A stretch of DNA of 6,990 nucleotides, taken from contig JAEORY010000203.1 of NCBI GenBank assembly GCA_016840645.1, positions 1 through 6,990 on the forward strand, in the 5' to 3' direction. Shown here piece after piece: positions 1-5,453 of the stretch; the first letter of the stretch is position 1; every line of letters begins with the position of its first letter. This stretch comes from Candidatus Borrarchaeota archaeon. GTDB lineage: Archaea; Asgardarchaeota; Sifarchaeia; Borrarchaeales; Borrarchaeaceae. The position numbers were made by a program, and so were the translations under genes. The notes under the pieces were generated by a model, which worked only from the letters and a program-made list of their open reading frames with translations, was not told the DNA's origin and searched no databases.

Positions 1-1168
1 CTCCACTCCACGCTTGTTGCTCATTTGAGAATTCGCCTTCGGATGGTCCTGAACCTAAAAAGTTAGTTTTCCCTACATCTGTACCAATAAGCCTAGATAC
101 GTCTCTAGCGCTGTCAAAAGTAACTTGCGCAAACGCTACAACAGGATCCTGACCTTTTGACAAGAGCTTTCCTTTCCAGTATTCTTCTCTTCGGGCGTCA
201 GCTGTATTTGCAGCAATAGGTGTCTGCGCCTCAGAATCTAATTTAACACTTCCTACAGTTGACCCGAGTCTAAGACCCGCAAGAAACTTTGCTTTCCTCT
301 CAGGGTTTTGCGCGATCGCAGCAAAAGACTGATTTAGTTGAAAGACTTCTTCTGGTGTGATGTCTTCTTCAACTATCCCGATCTCCATTCCCATTTCAAA
401 GTCAGGATCACCCAATTCAACCTTGTCATCTTCAGAAAAATCTACTGAAGGATCATTAGTTACTTGAGGCTCAGGTGCTGACATTGAATGAGGCATCGAC
501 CGGCTGCCACCTGTTGCAATTGGCCTGGCTTCGAGACCTGGTTTTTTGCCTTCAAGTGCATTTTTAAGTGCTGTTTCAATAGTAGACGCACTGGTACCTG
601 GAAATTCCATTTCTAAAGATTGTGCATAAAAAGCTAATGCCTCATCGCGATCTCTTCCTGACATGTTTTTTAAGACTTCAACTGCATCTTTGAAGTTTTG
701 ATCATCCTCTAGTGATTGATCTCTTTCTTCAAAGTCTTCTAGCGAGTATTCACTATCTGTAAAGGTATCACTATAACGATCATCATCAGAATCATCAAAC
801 ATTCCGCGCATAGTAAAACCTCTGCCTGCTTCAGCGAGCATGCCTTCTTGACTTTTATCAATAGTGGCATCGAGAAGTTTATGAAGCGCACGATAGTAAT
901 ACTCAATTTGCCCCGGAGGGACTTCTTCGGCAATTCTTGATGCAGCTGAACGAAGCTCGCTAATTGATGCAGGAATATAGTTTTCGTCAGCTACCGGAGG
1001 CTCTTCTACAGAAAGCTGGGTTGCCATGTGAGGAGACGCCTGAATTGGTGCTTCTTGCCTGTCAAAAGAGTGAATAAAATTCCCGCTAGGGTTGTTAAAA
1101 GTTCTATTTTCATTTAGCGCTTTTTTAAGCAAATTAAATAGGACTTCTTTTTTAACTTTAACTTCCAT
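1..1168 (-). CDS. Large acidic protein of unknown function, C-terminus outside window
   Basis: An uninterrupted frame of 389 codons starts at ATG 1168 and runs off the low-coordinate edge, so the C-terminus is missing. GGAG lies seven bases upstream, in the only sizeable gap of the window. The N-terminus is a basic amphipathic helix (VKKEVLFNLLKKALNE, residues 5-20). A Pro/Ala-rich linker, a probable helical part (about residues 65-110), a very acidic low-complexity stretch (about 115-150, rich in Asp, Glu and Ser), another helical part and further disordered stretches follow. The last visible third (about 280-385) is more mixed and may be folded (QNPERKAKFLAGLRLGS). No catalytic motif or known family is recognised. 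The acidic, modular, partly disordered make-up resembles phage scaffold, core or virion-internal proteins; that is inference. The LNE tripeptide at 18-20 parallels similar sites in two upstream genes. Confidence 0.8.
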   Translation of the reverse strand, partial: MEVKVKKEVLFNLLKKALNENRTFNNPSGNFIHSFDRQEAPIQASPHMATQLSVEEPPVADENYIPASISELRSAASRIAEEVPPGQIEYYYRALHKLLDATIDKSQEGMLAEAGRGFTMRGMFDDSDDDRYSDTFTDSEYSLEDFEERDQSLEDDQNFKDAVEVLKNMSGRDRDEALAFYAQSLEMEFPGTSASTIETALKNALEGKKPGLEARPIATGGSRSMPHSMSAPEPQVTNDPSVDFSEDDKVELGDPDFEMGMEIGIVEEDITPEEVFQLNQSFAAIAQNPERKAKFLAGLRLGSTVGSVKLDSEAQTPIAANTADARREEYWKGKLLSKGQDPVVAFAQVTFDSARDVSRLIGTDVGKTNFLGSGPSEGEFSNEQQAWSG

Positions 1169-1215
1169 TTAAAATCTCCAAATTCTTTAGTAAGTATTAT
1201 GATAAAAACGAATGT
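1169..1215 (-). promoter_or_regulatory. Only substantial intergenic gap, weak candidate promoter plus ribosome binding site
   Basis: These 47 bases are AT-rich. They contain GGAG seven bases before the ATG of the large acidic gene, and an AT-rich TATCATAAT (1196-1204) that could serve as a -10 or phage late-promoter-like element. No convincing -35 partner and no hairpin were seen. The ribosome binding site is well supported; the promoter is only suggested by the gap in an otherwise gapless array. Confidence 0.3.
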
Positions 1216-1620
1216 TTAGTTAAAGTTTTGATTAACTGCATACGTTATTCCAACTGTTGTACCTACACCCAAGACAAAAGCTCCGTATGTTGACCATCTT
1301 TGCCACACATCACGCTTTTTATCTTTTTTTATTTGCTCATCTCTTATTTCAATCATGTCTTGATACATTTGCATTTCTGATCTGTATCTCACATCTAAAA
1401 GATCATATTTCAAAGTTTGCTGAGCTTTGTACTCTTCAAAAGTATATTCCGCATCAATTTGGCATTGCTCAACCTCTCTTTCATTTTGAGCAATGATTTC
1501 TGCAAGTGCTTCCTCTGTGAGAAGAATTCCACTAATTGGAGCGGCATCTCCTTCTGATACACGAGCATAGTCAGGTTCAGATGCTAGCGCCACACTCATT
1601 AAAAAAATAATAATTTTCAA
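1216..1620 (-). CDS. Exported coiled-coil protein with C-terminal membrane segment, spanin-like
   Basis: The product has 134 residues. A short signal-peptide-like N-terminus (MKIIIFLMSVALA, possible cleavage after ALA at 13) is followed by EGDAAPISGILLT (23-35), a motif reminiscent of periplasmic phage lysis-accessory proteins. A long coiled coil runs from about 36 to 103. The C-terminus has a probable membrane segment (YGAFVLGVGTTVGITYAV, 112-129) after a basic stretch (KKDKKRD). It may span the periplasm, as spanins do. There is no lipobox cysteine at the N-terminus, so it is not a classical outer-membrane lipoprotein Rz1 or a unimolecular spanin; the only cysteine is Cys52, inside the coil. 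The start is TTG at 1620 with GGAGAG upstream; the stop of the preceding gene lies just in front of it. This completes a three-gene membrane cluster; lysis function is inferred. Confidence 0.6.
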   Translation of the reverse strand: MKIIIFLMSVALASEPDYARVSEGDAAPISGILLTEEALAEIIAQNEREVEQCQIDAEYTFEEYKAQQTLKYDLLDVRYRSEMQMYQDMIEIRDEQIKKDKKRDVWQRWSTYGAFVLGVGTTVGITYAVNQNFN

Positions 1621-1622
1621 AA

Positions 1623-1970
1623 CTACTCTCCGTCAAGGCCGTATTTATCCTTTAATACTTTATCTAGTTTTGAGGAATCATTTAATAGATCTTCTTTTCT
1701 CTTCTTTTCTTTTTTATCTGCTTCTTTCTCTTTTTCAAGCTTTGCACTTGCGTTTTCTTCTCTTGCATCGTGATAATCTTCGATAACACGATCGGTGCCT
1801 TTTTGAATTGACTTCGCTGCTTTTTTACGAGCTTCAGCGTCTTTTTGAGATACTTTTTCTCTTCCCCCGGATGTTCCTATTGCTACACCCAATAGAAGCA
1901 TAAATGCTGCGACAAAAATTTCCCAGTACTCTACTACAACTTCTTTAGCTTTTTTAAGATATTTCATCAT
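1623..1970 (-). CDS. Inner-membrane spanin-like (Rz-like) protein
   Basis: The product has 115 residues: a basic N-terminus (MMKYLKKAKE), one transmembrane segment at about 15-33 (WEIFVAAFMLLLGVAIG), then a long, highly charged Lys/Glu/Ala-rich segment from about 36 to 105 predicted as helix or coiled coil. This is the layout of inner-membrane spanins: cytoplasmic N-terminus, one membrane anchor and a periplasmic coiled coil that bridges to the outer-membrane partner in the last step of lysis of Gram-negative cells. Sequence identity to a known Rz could not be tested; the call rests on topology and neighbours. The ATG at 1970 overlaps the holin-like stop (ATGA). No strong Shine-Dalgarno sequence precedes it, so translation is probably coupled. 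A second ATG lies one codon downstream. An alternative is a virion or membrane protein with a coiled coil. Confidence 0.55.
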   Translation of the reverse strand: MMKYLKKAKEVVVEYWEIFVAAFMLLLGVAIGTSGGREKVSQKDAEARKKAAKSIQKGTDRVIEDYHDAREENASAKLEKEKEADKKEKKRKEDLLNDSSKLDKVLKDKYGLDGE

Positions 1971-2260
1971 TTACCGTGGCGCCAAACTTGGACCGCGTCA
2001 ATGGCAGACTGGCCTCCGATATAAAACATGGCAATCATACCCCAGGTATCTGGATCAAGCCCGGCACCAATCAAAAGACCCGTGGCTGTTAAAAATACTA
2101 AAAGTTTTCTAGACACAAGTTTTTCTTGAACAGCGTCCAGAGCACCTTTTGTCTTACTTTCTAAGTAAAGACTCTTTTTAATCTTTTCTGTCAAGCCTTC
2201 TTCGACTTTGTCTTTGACAGTATCGACAACTTCATCGAGATTTTCTTTAATATCTTCCAT
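1967..2260 (-). CDS. Holin-like two-pass membrane protein
   Basis: The product is a 97-residue membrane protein. Residues 1-50 are an amphipathic, charged helix (alternating Asp/Glu/Lys with Val/Leu). Two hydrophobic segments follow, about 52-67 (KLLVFLTATGLLIGAG) and 73-90 (WGMIAMFYIGGQSAIDAV), joined by the short turn LDPDT, and the protein ends in a basic tail (WRHGK). This hairpin, with a Tyr-Ile-x-Gly-Gln-x-x-x-Asp-Ala ending, resembles small phage holins. Holins form holes in the inner membrane that trigger lysis. The downstream pair of spanin-like genes strengthens the call. ATG at 2260 has a strong GGAG six bases upstream. The stop overlaps the next start (ATGA). The long charged N-terminus is atypical for holins, so a generic membrane-anchoring protein remains possible. 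Confidence 0.6.
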   Translation of the reverse strand: MEDIKENLDEVVDTVKDKVEEGLTEKIKKSLYLESKTKGALDAVQEKLVSRKLLVFLTATGLLIGAGLDPDTWGMIAMFYIGGQSAIDAVQVWRHGK

Positions 2261-2275
2261 TTTGATCTCCTTTAA

Positions 2276-2557
2276 TCAATCTTTAATTCTAGAATTATTT
2301 TCAATTAAATCAAAAATTGACTCTACGTCTTGTTTAGAAAATTTCTTTTCTACCTTGTTTTTCTTATCATCTGATAATTGATCTAACATTCTTATAATTT
2401 TAGGATCTTCGGCTAGTATATGCTGAACAAAATCTTCAAAAACTTCTTGCATAGATAATTGTCTTTGAAAACAAGCAATTCTAAAAGCTGCATGTGCATC
2501 TTTTGAAATATTAAAATGAACAGACTTCTTATTAAATTTTTCTGATCTTAGGGTCAA
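2276..2557 (-). CDS. Ribbon-helix-helix-like small protein
   Basis: This 93-residue protein has an N-terminal pattern like Arc/MetJ/ParD ribbon-helix-helix DNA-binding proteins: a short beta strand (SVHFNIS, residues 12-18), a first helix (KDAHAAFRIACFQRQ, about 19-33), then LS and a second helix (MQEVFEDFVQHILAE, about 36-50). The rest (51-93) is charged and probably helical, with no recognised motif. Such proteins dimerise and insert the paired strands into the DNA major groove, so this could be a phage transcriptional regulator. However, the strand has few basic residues at the usual contact positions, leaving DNA binding unproven. The start is TTG at 2557, with GGAGG about nine bases upstream inside the preceding gene's glycine codons; no other start precedes the strand. 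It lies between the acidic protein and the lysis-like cluster. An alternative is a small virion or host-interaction protein. Confidence 0.65.
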   Translation of the reverse strand: MTLRSEKFNKKSVHFNISKDAHAAFRIACFQRQLSMQEVFEDFVQHILAEDPKIIRMLDQLSDDKKNKVEKKFSKQDVESIFDLIENNSRIKD

Positions 2558-2575
2558 TTTTATGCGCCTCCGCCG
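2558..2575 (-). promoter_or_regulatory. Ribosome binding site within glycine codons of the upstream gene
   Basis: The last glycine codons of the acidic protein (GGA GGC GGA GGC) provide GGAGG about nine bases before the TTG start of the ribbon-helix-helix-like gene. The same bases serve as coding sequence and as translation signal. Confidence 0.65.
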
Positions 2576-3240
2576 CCTAAGCCGCCGGTTCCACCGGCAA
2601 ATGCACCTACAGCAAAATTATCATCAGGAACTTCTGGAATATCTGTAAACTCATTCATGTCTAATCCGTATTTTGAACTAAGATTATTCAAAAACTCTTC
2701 TACAAAAACTTCTCCGTAATTTTCGTCTAAGAATGTTTTTGTTCTATTAATAATTGATTCTTCTATGTTTAAAAGATTTTTATAATTATTGACCAGCCTG
2801 ACGACTCTCATTGTAAACTTATCTACATCTAAATCGGGTACATTTTGACTATCTGCAGGAGAAGTTACAGTCATATCATCACTCCCGGCTGGGTCCGGAG
2901 CCTCTTCATCGTCGGAAGCGTCTTCGTCAGCTGGAGGTTCATCAGCTGGAGGTTCATCAGCTGGAGGGTCTTCCTGCTCAAAAAGAAATCTCAGGTTCAT
3001 GTTTTTTAAAGATTCATTTAGAGAAGCTTCTTTTCTAATTGATGCAGATTCATATCTTAAAATTAATGCATCAATTTGATCATCTACAGAATCAGCAGCC
3101 GGTCTAGCTTTTGCTTTAGGTTCTCTTAGTGCAAGCGGGCTTTCTGGTGTGTTTACACCTGCTTCTTTAGGCGCTTCTTCAGCTTGCTCAATAATCATTG
3201 ACATTTCTTTAAGTATTGACATTATTTTTTTGTCCATCAT
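2560..3240 (-). CDS. Acidic protein with PPADE repeats and glycine-rich tail, possible virion or scaffold protein
   Basis: The family of this 226-residue protein is not recognised. Residues 1-23 form a probable helix. Residues 24-135 are low-complexity, rich in Pro, Ala, Asp and Glu, and include three perfect PPADE repeats (92-106). Residues about 136-205 look like a folded helical domain (TMRVVRLVNNYKNLLN, then FVEEFLNNLSSKYGL). The C-terminus is a glycine-rich tail (GGTGGLGGGGA). Charge, disorder and position next to other candidate particle genes suggest a head/tail accessory or scaffold-like protein; that is inference. ATG at 3240 overlaps the SOD-like stop (ATGA) and has AGAGG just upstream; ATG at 3237 is equally plausible and one residue shorter. 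Several L/I-x-E tripeptides, including SLNES at 73-77, could be prohead-protease sites. The codons for the glycine tail double as the ribosome binding site for the next gene. Confidence 0.75.
   Translation of the reverse strand: MMDKKIMSILKEMSMIIEQAEEAPKEAGVNTPESPLALREPKAKARPAADSVDDQIDALILRYESASIRKEASLNESLKNMNLRFLFEQEDPPADEPPADEPPADEDASDDEEAPDPAGSDDMTVTSPADSQNVPDLDVDKFTMRVVRLVNNYKNLLNIEESIINRTKTFLDENYGEVFVEEFLNNLSSKYGLDMNEFTDIPEVPDDNFAVGAFAGGTGGLGGGGA
2923..2967 (-). repeat. Tandem 15-bp repeat, three copies, coding for PPADE
   Basis: Three adjacent in-frame 15-base units encode Pro-Pro-Ala-Asp-Glu. The copies are identical apart from one synonymous base (GAC versus GAT for Asp) in the last-transcribed unit. 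Near-identity at the DNA level points to recent expansion by replication slippage. Copy number can vary without breaking the reading frame. Confidence 0.95.
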
Positions 3241-3938
3241 GTACCTCTCACAATGTTTATTATTTTATCAGCTTTTTCAAATCTTTTTTCTATTACAGAC
3301 CAGCGAAGTTGTTTCATCATTGCTGACATATAAGAATTGACGTCTTTTAAATAGTCTCTATAGTAAGCATGCTGCCACACATCCATTACAATGACTGGAT
3401 ACATTCCAACAGGAACATGCTCTGAGTGAAGATCTATTGCGCAGTTCATATAGGACTGAGTAAACATATTAAGATAGGTTACAACCCATCCGCAGCGAGA
3501 AGCCATTCCGCAAGCAATAAAATCTCTTTGCCAGTCATCAAAAGACCCGAAGTCTCTATTGAGCCTCATGTATGAAAGAGAATCCATTGAAATTCTTGAC
3601 TGAGCATCACCTATGTTGGCAAAATAAAGCTCGTGCAAATAAGCACCGTTCATGTTGTATGTTTCATCAATCTTATAAGCTCTGTAAGGAGAATTGTTAG
3701 AGTTAACTTCAGAACGATCTGCAGAGTCTAGCTGCATGCTAGTTTTGTTAAAATTCTCTACATAGCCTTCATAAAGCTCAATATGATTTTGAACATTTCC
3801 AGGAGATAAAAAGTCAGTCTTTACATTAAACTGCTTTGGTTGTGCTATAAAAGACTCATTCAAGCTATTGTCTTTTACGTCAAGTGTTTCTCTTATCACT
3901 TTTTTTGCTTCTTCTGTTAAAAAGTCATCAATACGCAT
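3237..3938 (-). CDS. Fe/Mn superoxide dismutase-fold protein with N-terminal extension
   Basis: This 233-residue protein belongs to the Fe/Mn superoxide dismutase family. The four metal ligands can be placed: His52 (NHIELYEGYVENFN), His102 (NGAYLHELYFANI), Asp186 and His190 (DVWQHAYY). FGSFDDWQRDF (130-140) and a following GW match the start of the C-terminal domain. Departures from classical enzymes are HIELYEGYV instead of HHxKHHxxYV, so the gateway tyrosine is shifted by one position; Gln189 where the signature has Glu; and about 30 extra N-terminal residues before the normal start of the fold. The start ATG at 3938 is set by the TAATG overlap and a GAGG upstream. The neighbours look like phage particle and lysis genes rather than stress genes. 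It could be an active dismutase protecting the infected cell or virion, or the fold could be reused structurally; the metal site favours retained metal binding. Confidence 0.85.
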   Translation of the reverse strand: MRIDDFLTEEAKKVIRETLDVKDNSLNESFIAQPKQFNVKTDFLSPGNVQNHIELYEGYVENFNKTSMQLDSADRSEVNSNNSPYRAYKIDETYNMNGAYLHELYFANIGDAQSRISMDSLSYMRLNRDFGSFDDWQRDFIACGMASRCGWVVTYLNMFTQSYMNCAIDLHSEHVPVGMYPVIVMDVWQHAYYRDYLKDVNSYMSAMMKQLRWSVIEKRFEKADKIINIVRGT

Positions 3939-4192
3939 TATGCTGCCTCATATTTTGAAAAATCTTTTTCTTGTAGCTTGACATATACAACATCTGAGTC
4001 TTCTGGGCCATAGTGTCTGTAGCAAACGACATAGGGTTTGCCTGCATCATCAAAGTCGACTCTATCTACAGTGTACTTATGTCCTGTATCTTTACACTGA
4101 ATTACCAACCCTGTCGACAAAAGATTAATAGAATTTTTTTTATCTTTTTTGCCTCCCATGGCTAACAAAGATTCAACAACTCTGTGTTTCAA
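3938..4192 (-). CDS. Small protein of unknown function upstream of the SOD-like gene
   Basis: This 84-residue protein is not confidently assigned to a family. A short basic N-terminus (MKHRVVESLLAMGGKKDKK) precedes an alternating hydrophobic/polar stretch (GLVIQCKDTGHKYTVDRVDF, PYVVCYRHYG, DVVYVKL) that looks like a small all-beta, possibly SH3-like barrel. It ends in DFSKYEAA. The start is TTG at 4192, with AGGAG six bases upstream; that site shares bases with the deaminase stop. Its own stop overlaps the next start by one base (TAATG), so it is translationally coupled to the SOD-like gene, and the two products may be made in similar amounts or act together. No enzyme motif is visible; two cysteines are isolated. 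A role as a virion accessory or nucleic-acid-binding barrel is possible but speculative. Confidence 0.75.
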   Translation of the reverse strand: MKHRVVESLLAMGGKKDKKNSINLLSTGLVIQCKDTGHKYTVDRVDFDDAGKPYVVCYRHYGPEDSDVVYVKLQEKDFSKYEAA

Positions 4193-4204
4193 GTCTAGCT
4201 CCTA
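4193..4204 (-). promoter_or_regulatory. Ribosome binding site fused to upstream stop, fixing a TTG start
   Basis: The deaminase stop TAG forms TAGGAG, and AGGAG sits six bases before the TTG start of the 84-residue protein. The geometry is the same as at the DHH gene, although the genes are unrelated. Confidence 0.8.
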
Positions 4205-4612
4205 GAAGTTTAGATGTCTAACTACAATTCCTGCATCTATAAGTATATCTATACCGTTCGACTGTTCGTATCTTTCTAAATATACTACTTCATCTATACC
4301 TGCATTGACAATTTTTTTTGCACACATTTTGCAAGGAGACAGAGTTACATACATCTTTTTATATTTAGGGTTATTATAGTCTAACTTAATTAGAGCATTT
4401 TCTTCTGCGTGTATAAAACCACTTTCTCCCATGAACAAAGACTCTCGCTCATTTGAGCCACCTTTTTGATCACCGTTGTAGCCAATTGATAAAACTTGTG
4501 TATTTTCATCGTTTACTACAACAGCGCCTACTTTGTATTTAGGATCTGCACTTCTTCTAGAAATCTGCTTAGCAAAGTTTGCCCATATTTCATCCCAAGC
4601 TGGTCTGCTCAT
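4202..4612 (-). CDS. dCMP deaminase-type cytidine/deoxycytidylate deaminase
   Basis: This is a zinc-dependent deaminase of 136 residues that most likely converts dCMP to dUMP, the thymidylate synthase substrate. The zinc and catalytic signature is complete: HAE at residues 68-70 (His ligand, Glu70 proton shuttle) and PCKMC at 93-97 (Cys94 and Cys97 ligands). GYNGDQKGG (44-52) is the substrate-side loop typical of the dCMP deaminase/ComEB group. ATG at 4612 is chosen because it follows the purine-rich GGAAGAAGAAG. An in-frame TTG at 4642 would add ten residues with no family similarity and a longer overlap with the DHH gene. The stop TAG begins the TAGGAG ribosome binding site of the next gene. 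Substrate preference (dCMP versus another cytosine compound) is inferred from the family and from the adjacent thymidine kinase. Allosteric control residues were not assessed. Confidence 0.88.
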   Translation of the reverse strand: MSRPAWDEIWANFAKQISRRSADPKYKVGAVVVNDENTQVLSIGYNGDQKGGSNERESLFMGESGFIHAEENALIKLDYNNPKYKKMYVTLSPCKMCAKKIVNAGIDEVVYLERYEQSNGIDILIDAGIVVRHLNF

Positions 4613-5453
4613 CTTCTTCTTCCTTGTCAAAAAGTGTATCAATTACAAAGTCACCAGGAAGCACAAAGCCTGCTGCTTTTTTGTGTCCTCCACCGCCATA
4701 TTTTTTTGAAATTTCTGAAACATCAACTGCTTCGTGAAAAGCTCTTAAGCTAACTTTGTTAATATTGTCGTTGTGATCATAATACCAGATCATAGCAAAG
4801 TCACAGTCAGGTGCAAGACGTGCGCCAATTTCTGACATCCAATGCGATGCATTGACAACCAAAACTTCTTTTCCATCAAGCTTTCTACTTGCAGCTTTTT
4901 CACAAACTTTTTTAACAACAGTTTTTGAGTAAGCAAGAATATAGCTTCCTCGCTTTACAGCATCATCAAAAACAGAATCATCTTCAAATTTTTCAAATTC
5001 TTCAAATTCAAAAGGAATCATATCAAAAGCAGCGCTAAACTCTTTTGAATATTCTAACTCCCACTTCCACAGATCTCGATCTTGAATATACTTAATAAAC
5101 TTCGGAGGTTCTTTACCTGGATGAAAAAACTCCCACGAGAGCATTGCACCGCTTTTTGTCATATCAAAATGTGTATTTGATATATCATGCAGTTCAACCA
5201 TCGCAGATTTATGATGATCTATGACAAGAAGTGCGTTTGACTTCTCAATCATTTCTTTAGTTACGTCGTTCTTAAAGGAAAAATCTAAAATAACAACATT
5301 TTTTCCTGTCACGTCTGGTGGGAGTTGTCCGTGCTTGCATGGGTAATATTCAGCTCTATTTCCTAGACACTTCCATGCAGAATAAGCGGCTCCAAAACCG
5401 TCTGTGCAGTCAGCGTGAAAAATTACGCAATTTACACTTGTGGGCTCAATCAA
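4590..5453 (-). CDS. DHH/DHHA1-family phosphoesterase
   Basis: This is a complete 287-residue DHH-superfamily protein. Motif I is HADCTDG (13-19), motif II is LDFSF (55-59) with Asp56, the DHH motif is VIDHHKSA (77-84), and motif IV is IQDRDLW (123-129). The DHHA1 substrate-binding glycine motif GGGGH is at 253-257, followed by KKAAGF. Members of this superfamily use two Mn ions to hydrolyse phosphodiesters, including RecJ-type exonucleases, nanoRNases and cyclic dinucleotide phosphodiesterases. The size and absence of extra domains favour a nanoRNase or small-nucleotide phosphodiesterase over RecJ. The start is TTG at 5453: AGGAG lies six bases upstream and no ATG precedes motif I. The C-terminal tail is very acidic (KEEEDEQ) and its coding region overlaps the deaminase start by 23 bases. 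Sitting between two thymidylate-supply enzymes, it may recycle nucleotides or degrade a signalling nucleotide; that role is inferred. Confidence 0.9.
   Translation of the reverse strand: MIEPTSVNCVIFHADCTDGFGAAYSAWKCLGNRAEYYPCKHGQLPPDVTGKNVVILDFSFKNDVTKEMIEKSNALLVIDHHKSAMVELHDISNTHFDMTKSGAMLSWEFFHPGKEPPKFIKYIQDRDLWKWELEYSKEFSAAFDMIPFEFEEFEKFEDDSVFDDAVKRGSYILAYSKTVVKKVCEKAASRKLDGKEVLVVNASHWMSEIGARLAPDCDFAMIWYYDHNDNINKVSLRAFHEAVDVSEISKKYGGGGHKKAAGFVLPGDFVIDTLFDKEEEDEQTSLG

Noticed and set aside
739..933. Minus-strand open frame of 64 codons
   Set aside because: It lies inside the large acidic gene in another frame, has no ribosome binding site and looks like a chance frame.
1169..1215. Transcription terminator in the gap
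   Set aside because: No inverted repeat followed by a T run was found on the coding strand.
1257..1496. Plus-strand open frame of 79 codons
   Set aside because: Antisense to the exported coil gene, with composition typical of a reverse-strand shadow; every supported gene is on the minus strand.
1216..1620. Classical unimolecular spanin
   Set aside because: A unimolecular spanin needs an N-terminal lipobox cysteine; the signal region here has none.
3149..3340. Plus-strand open frame of 63 codons with a hydrophobic part
   Set aside because: It crosses the junction of two well-supported minus-strand genes; the hydrophobicity comes from reading acidic/lysine codons backwards.
4613..4642. Longer deaminase beginning at TTG 4642
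   Set aside because: The ten extra residues come from the DHH 3' end in another frame; ATG 4612 has a purine-rich site and fits family length.
4496..4753. Plus-strand open frame of 85 codons
   Set aside because: Antisense to the deaminase and DHH genes, both with intact catalytic motifs.
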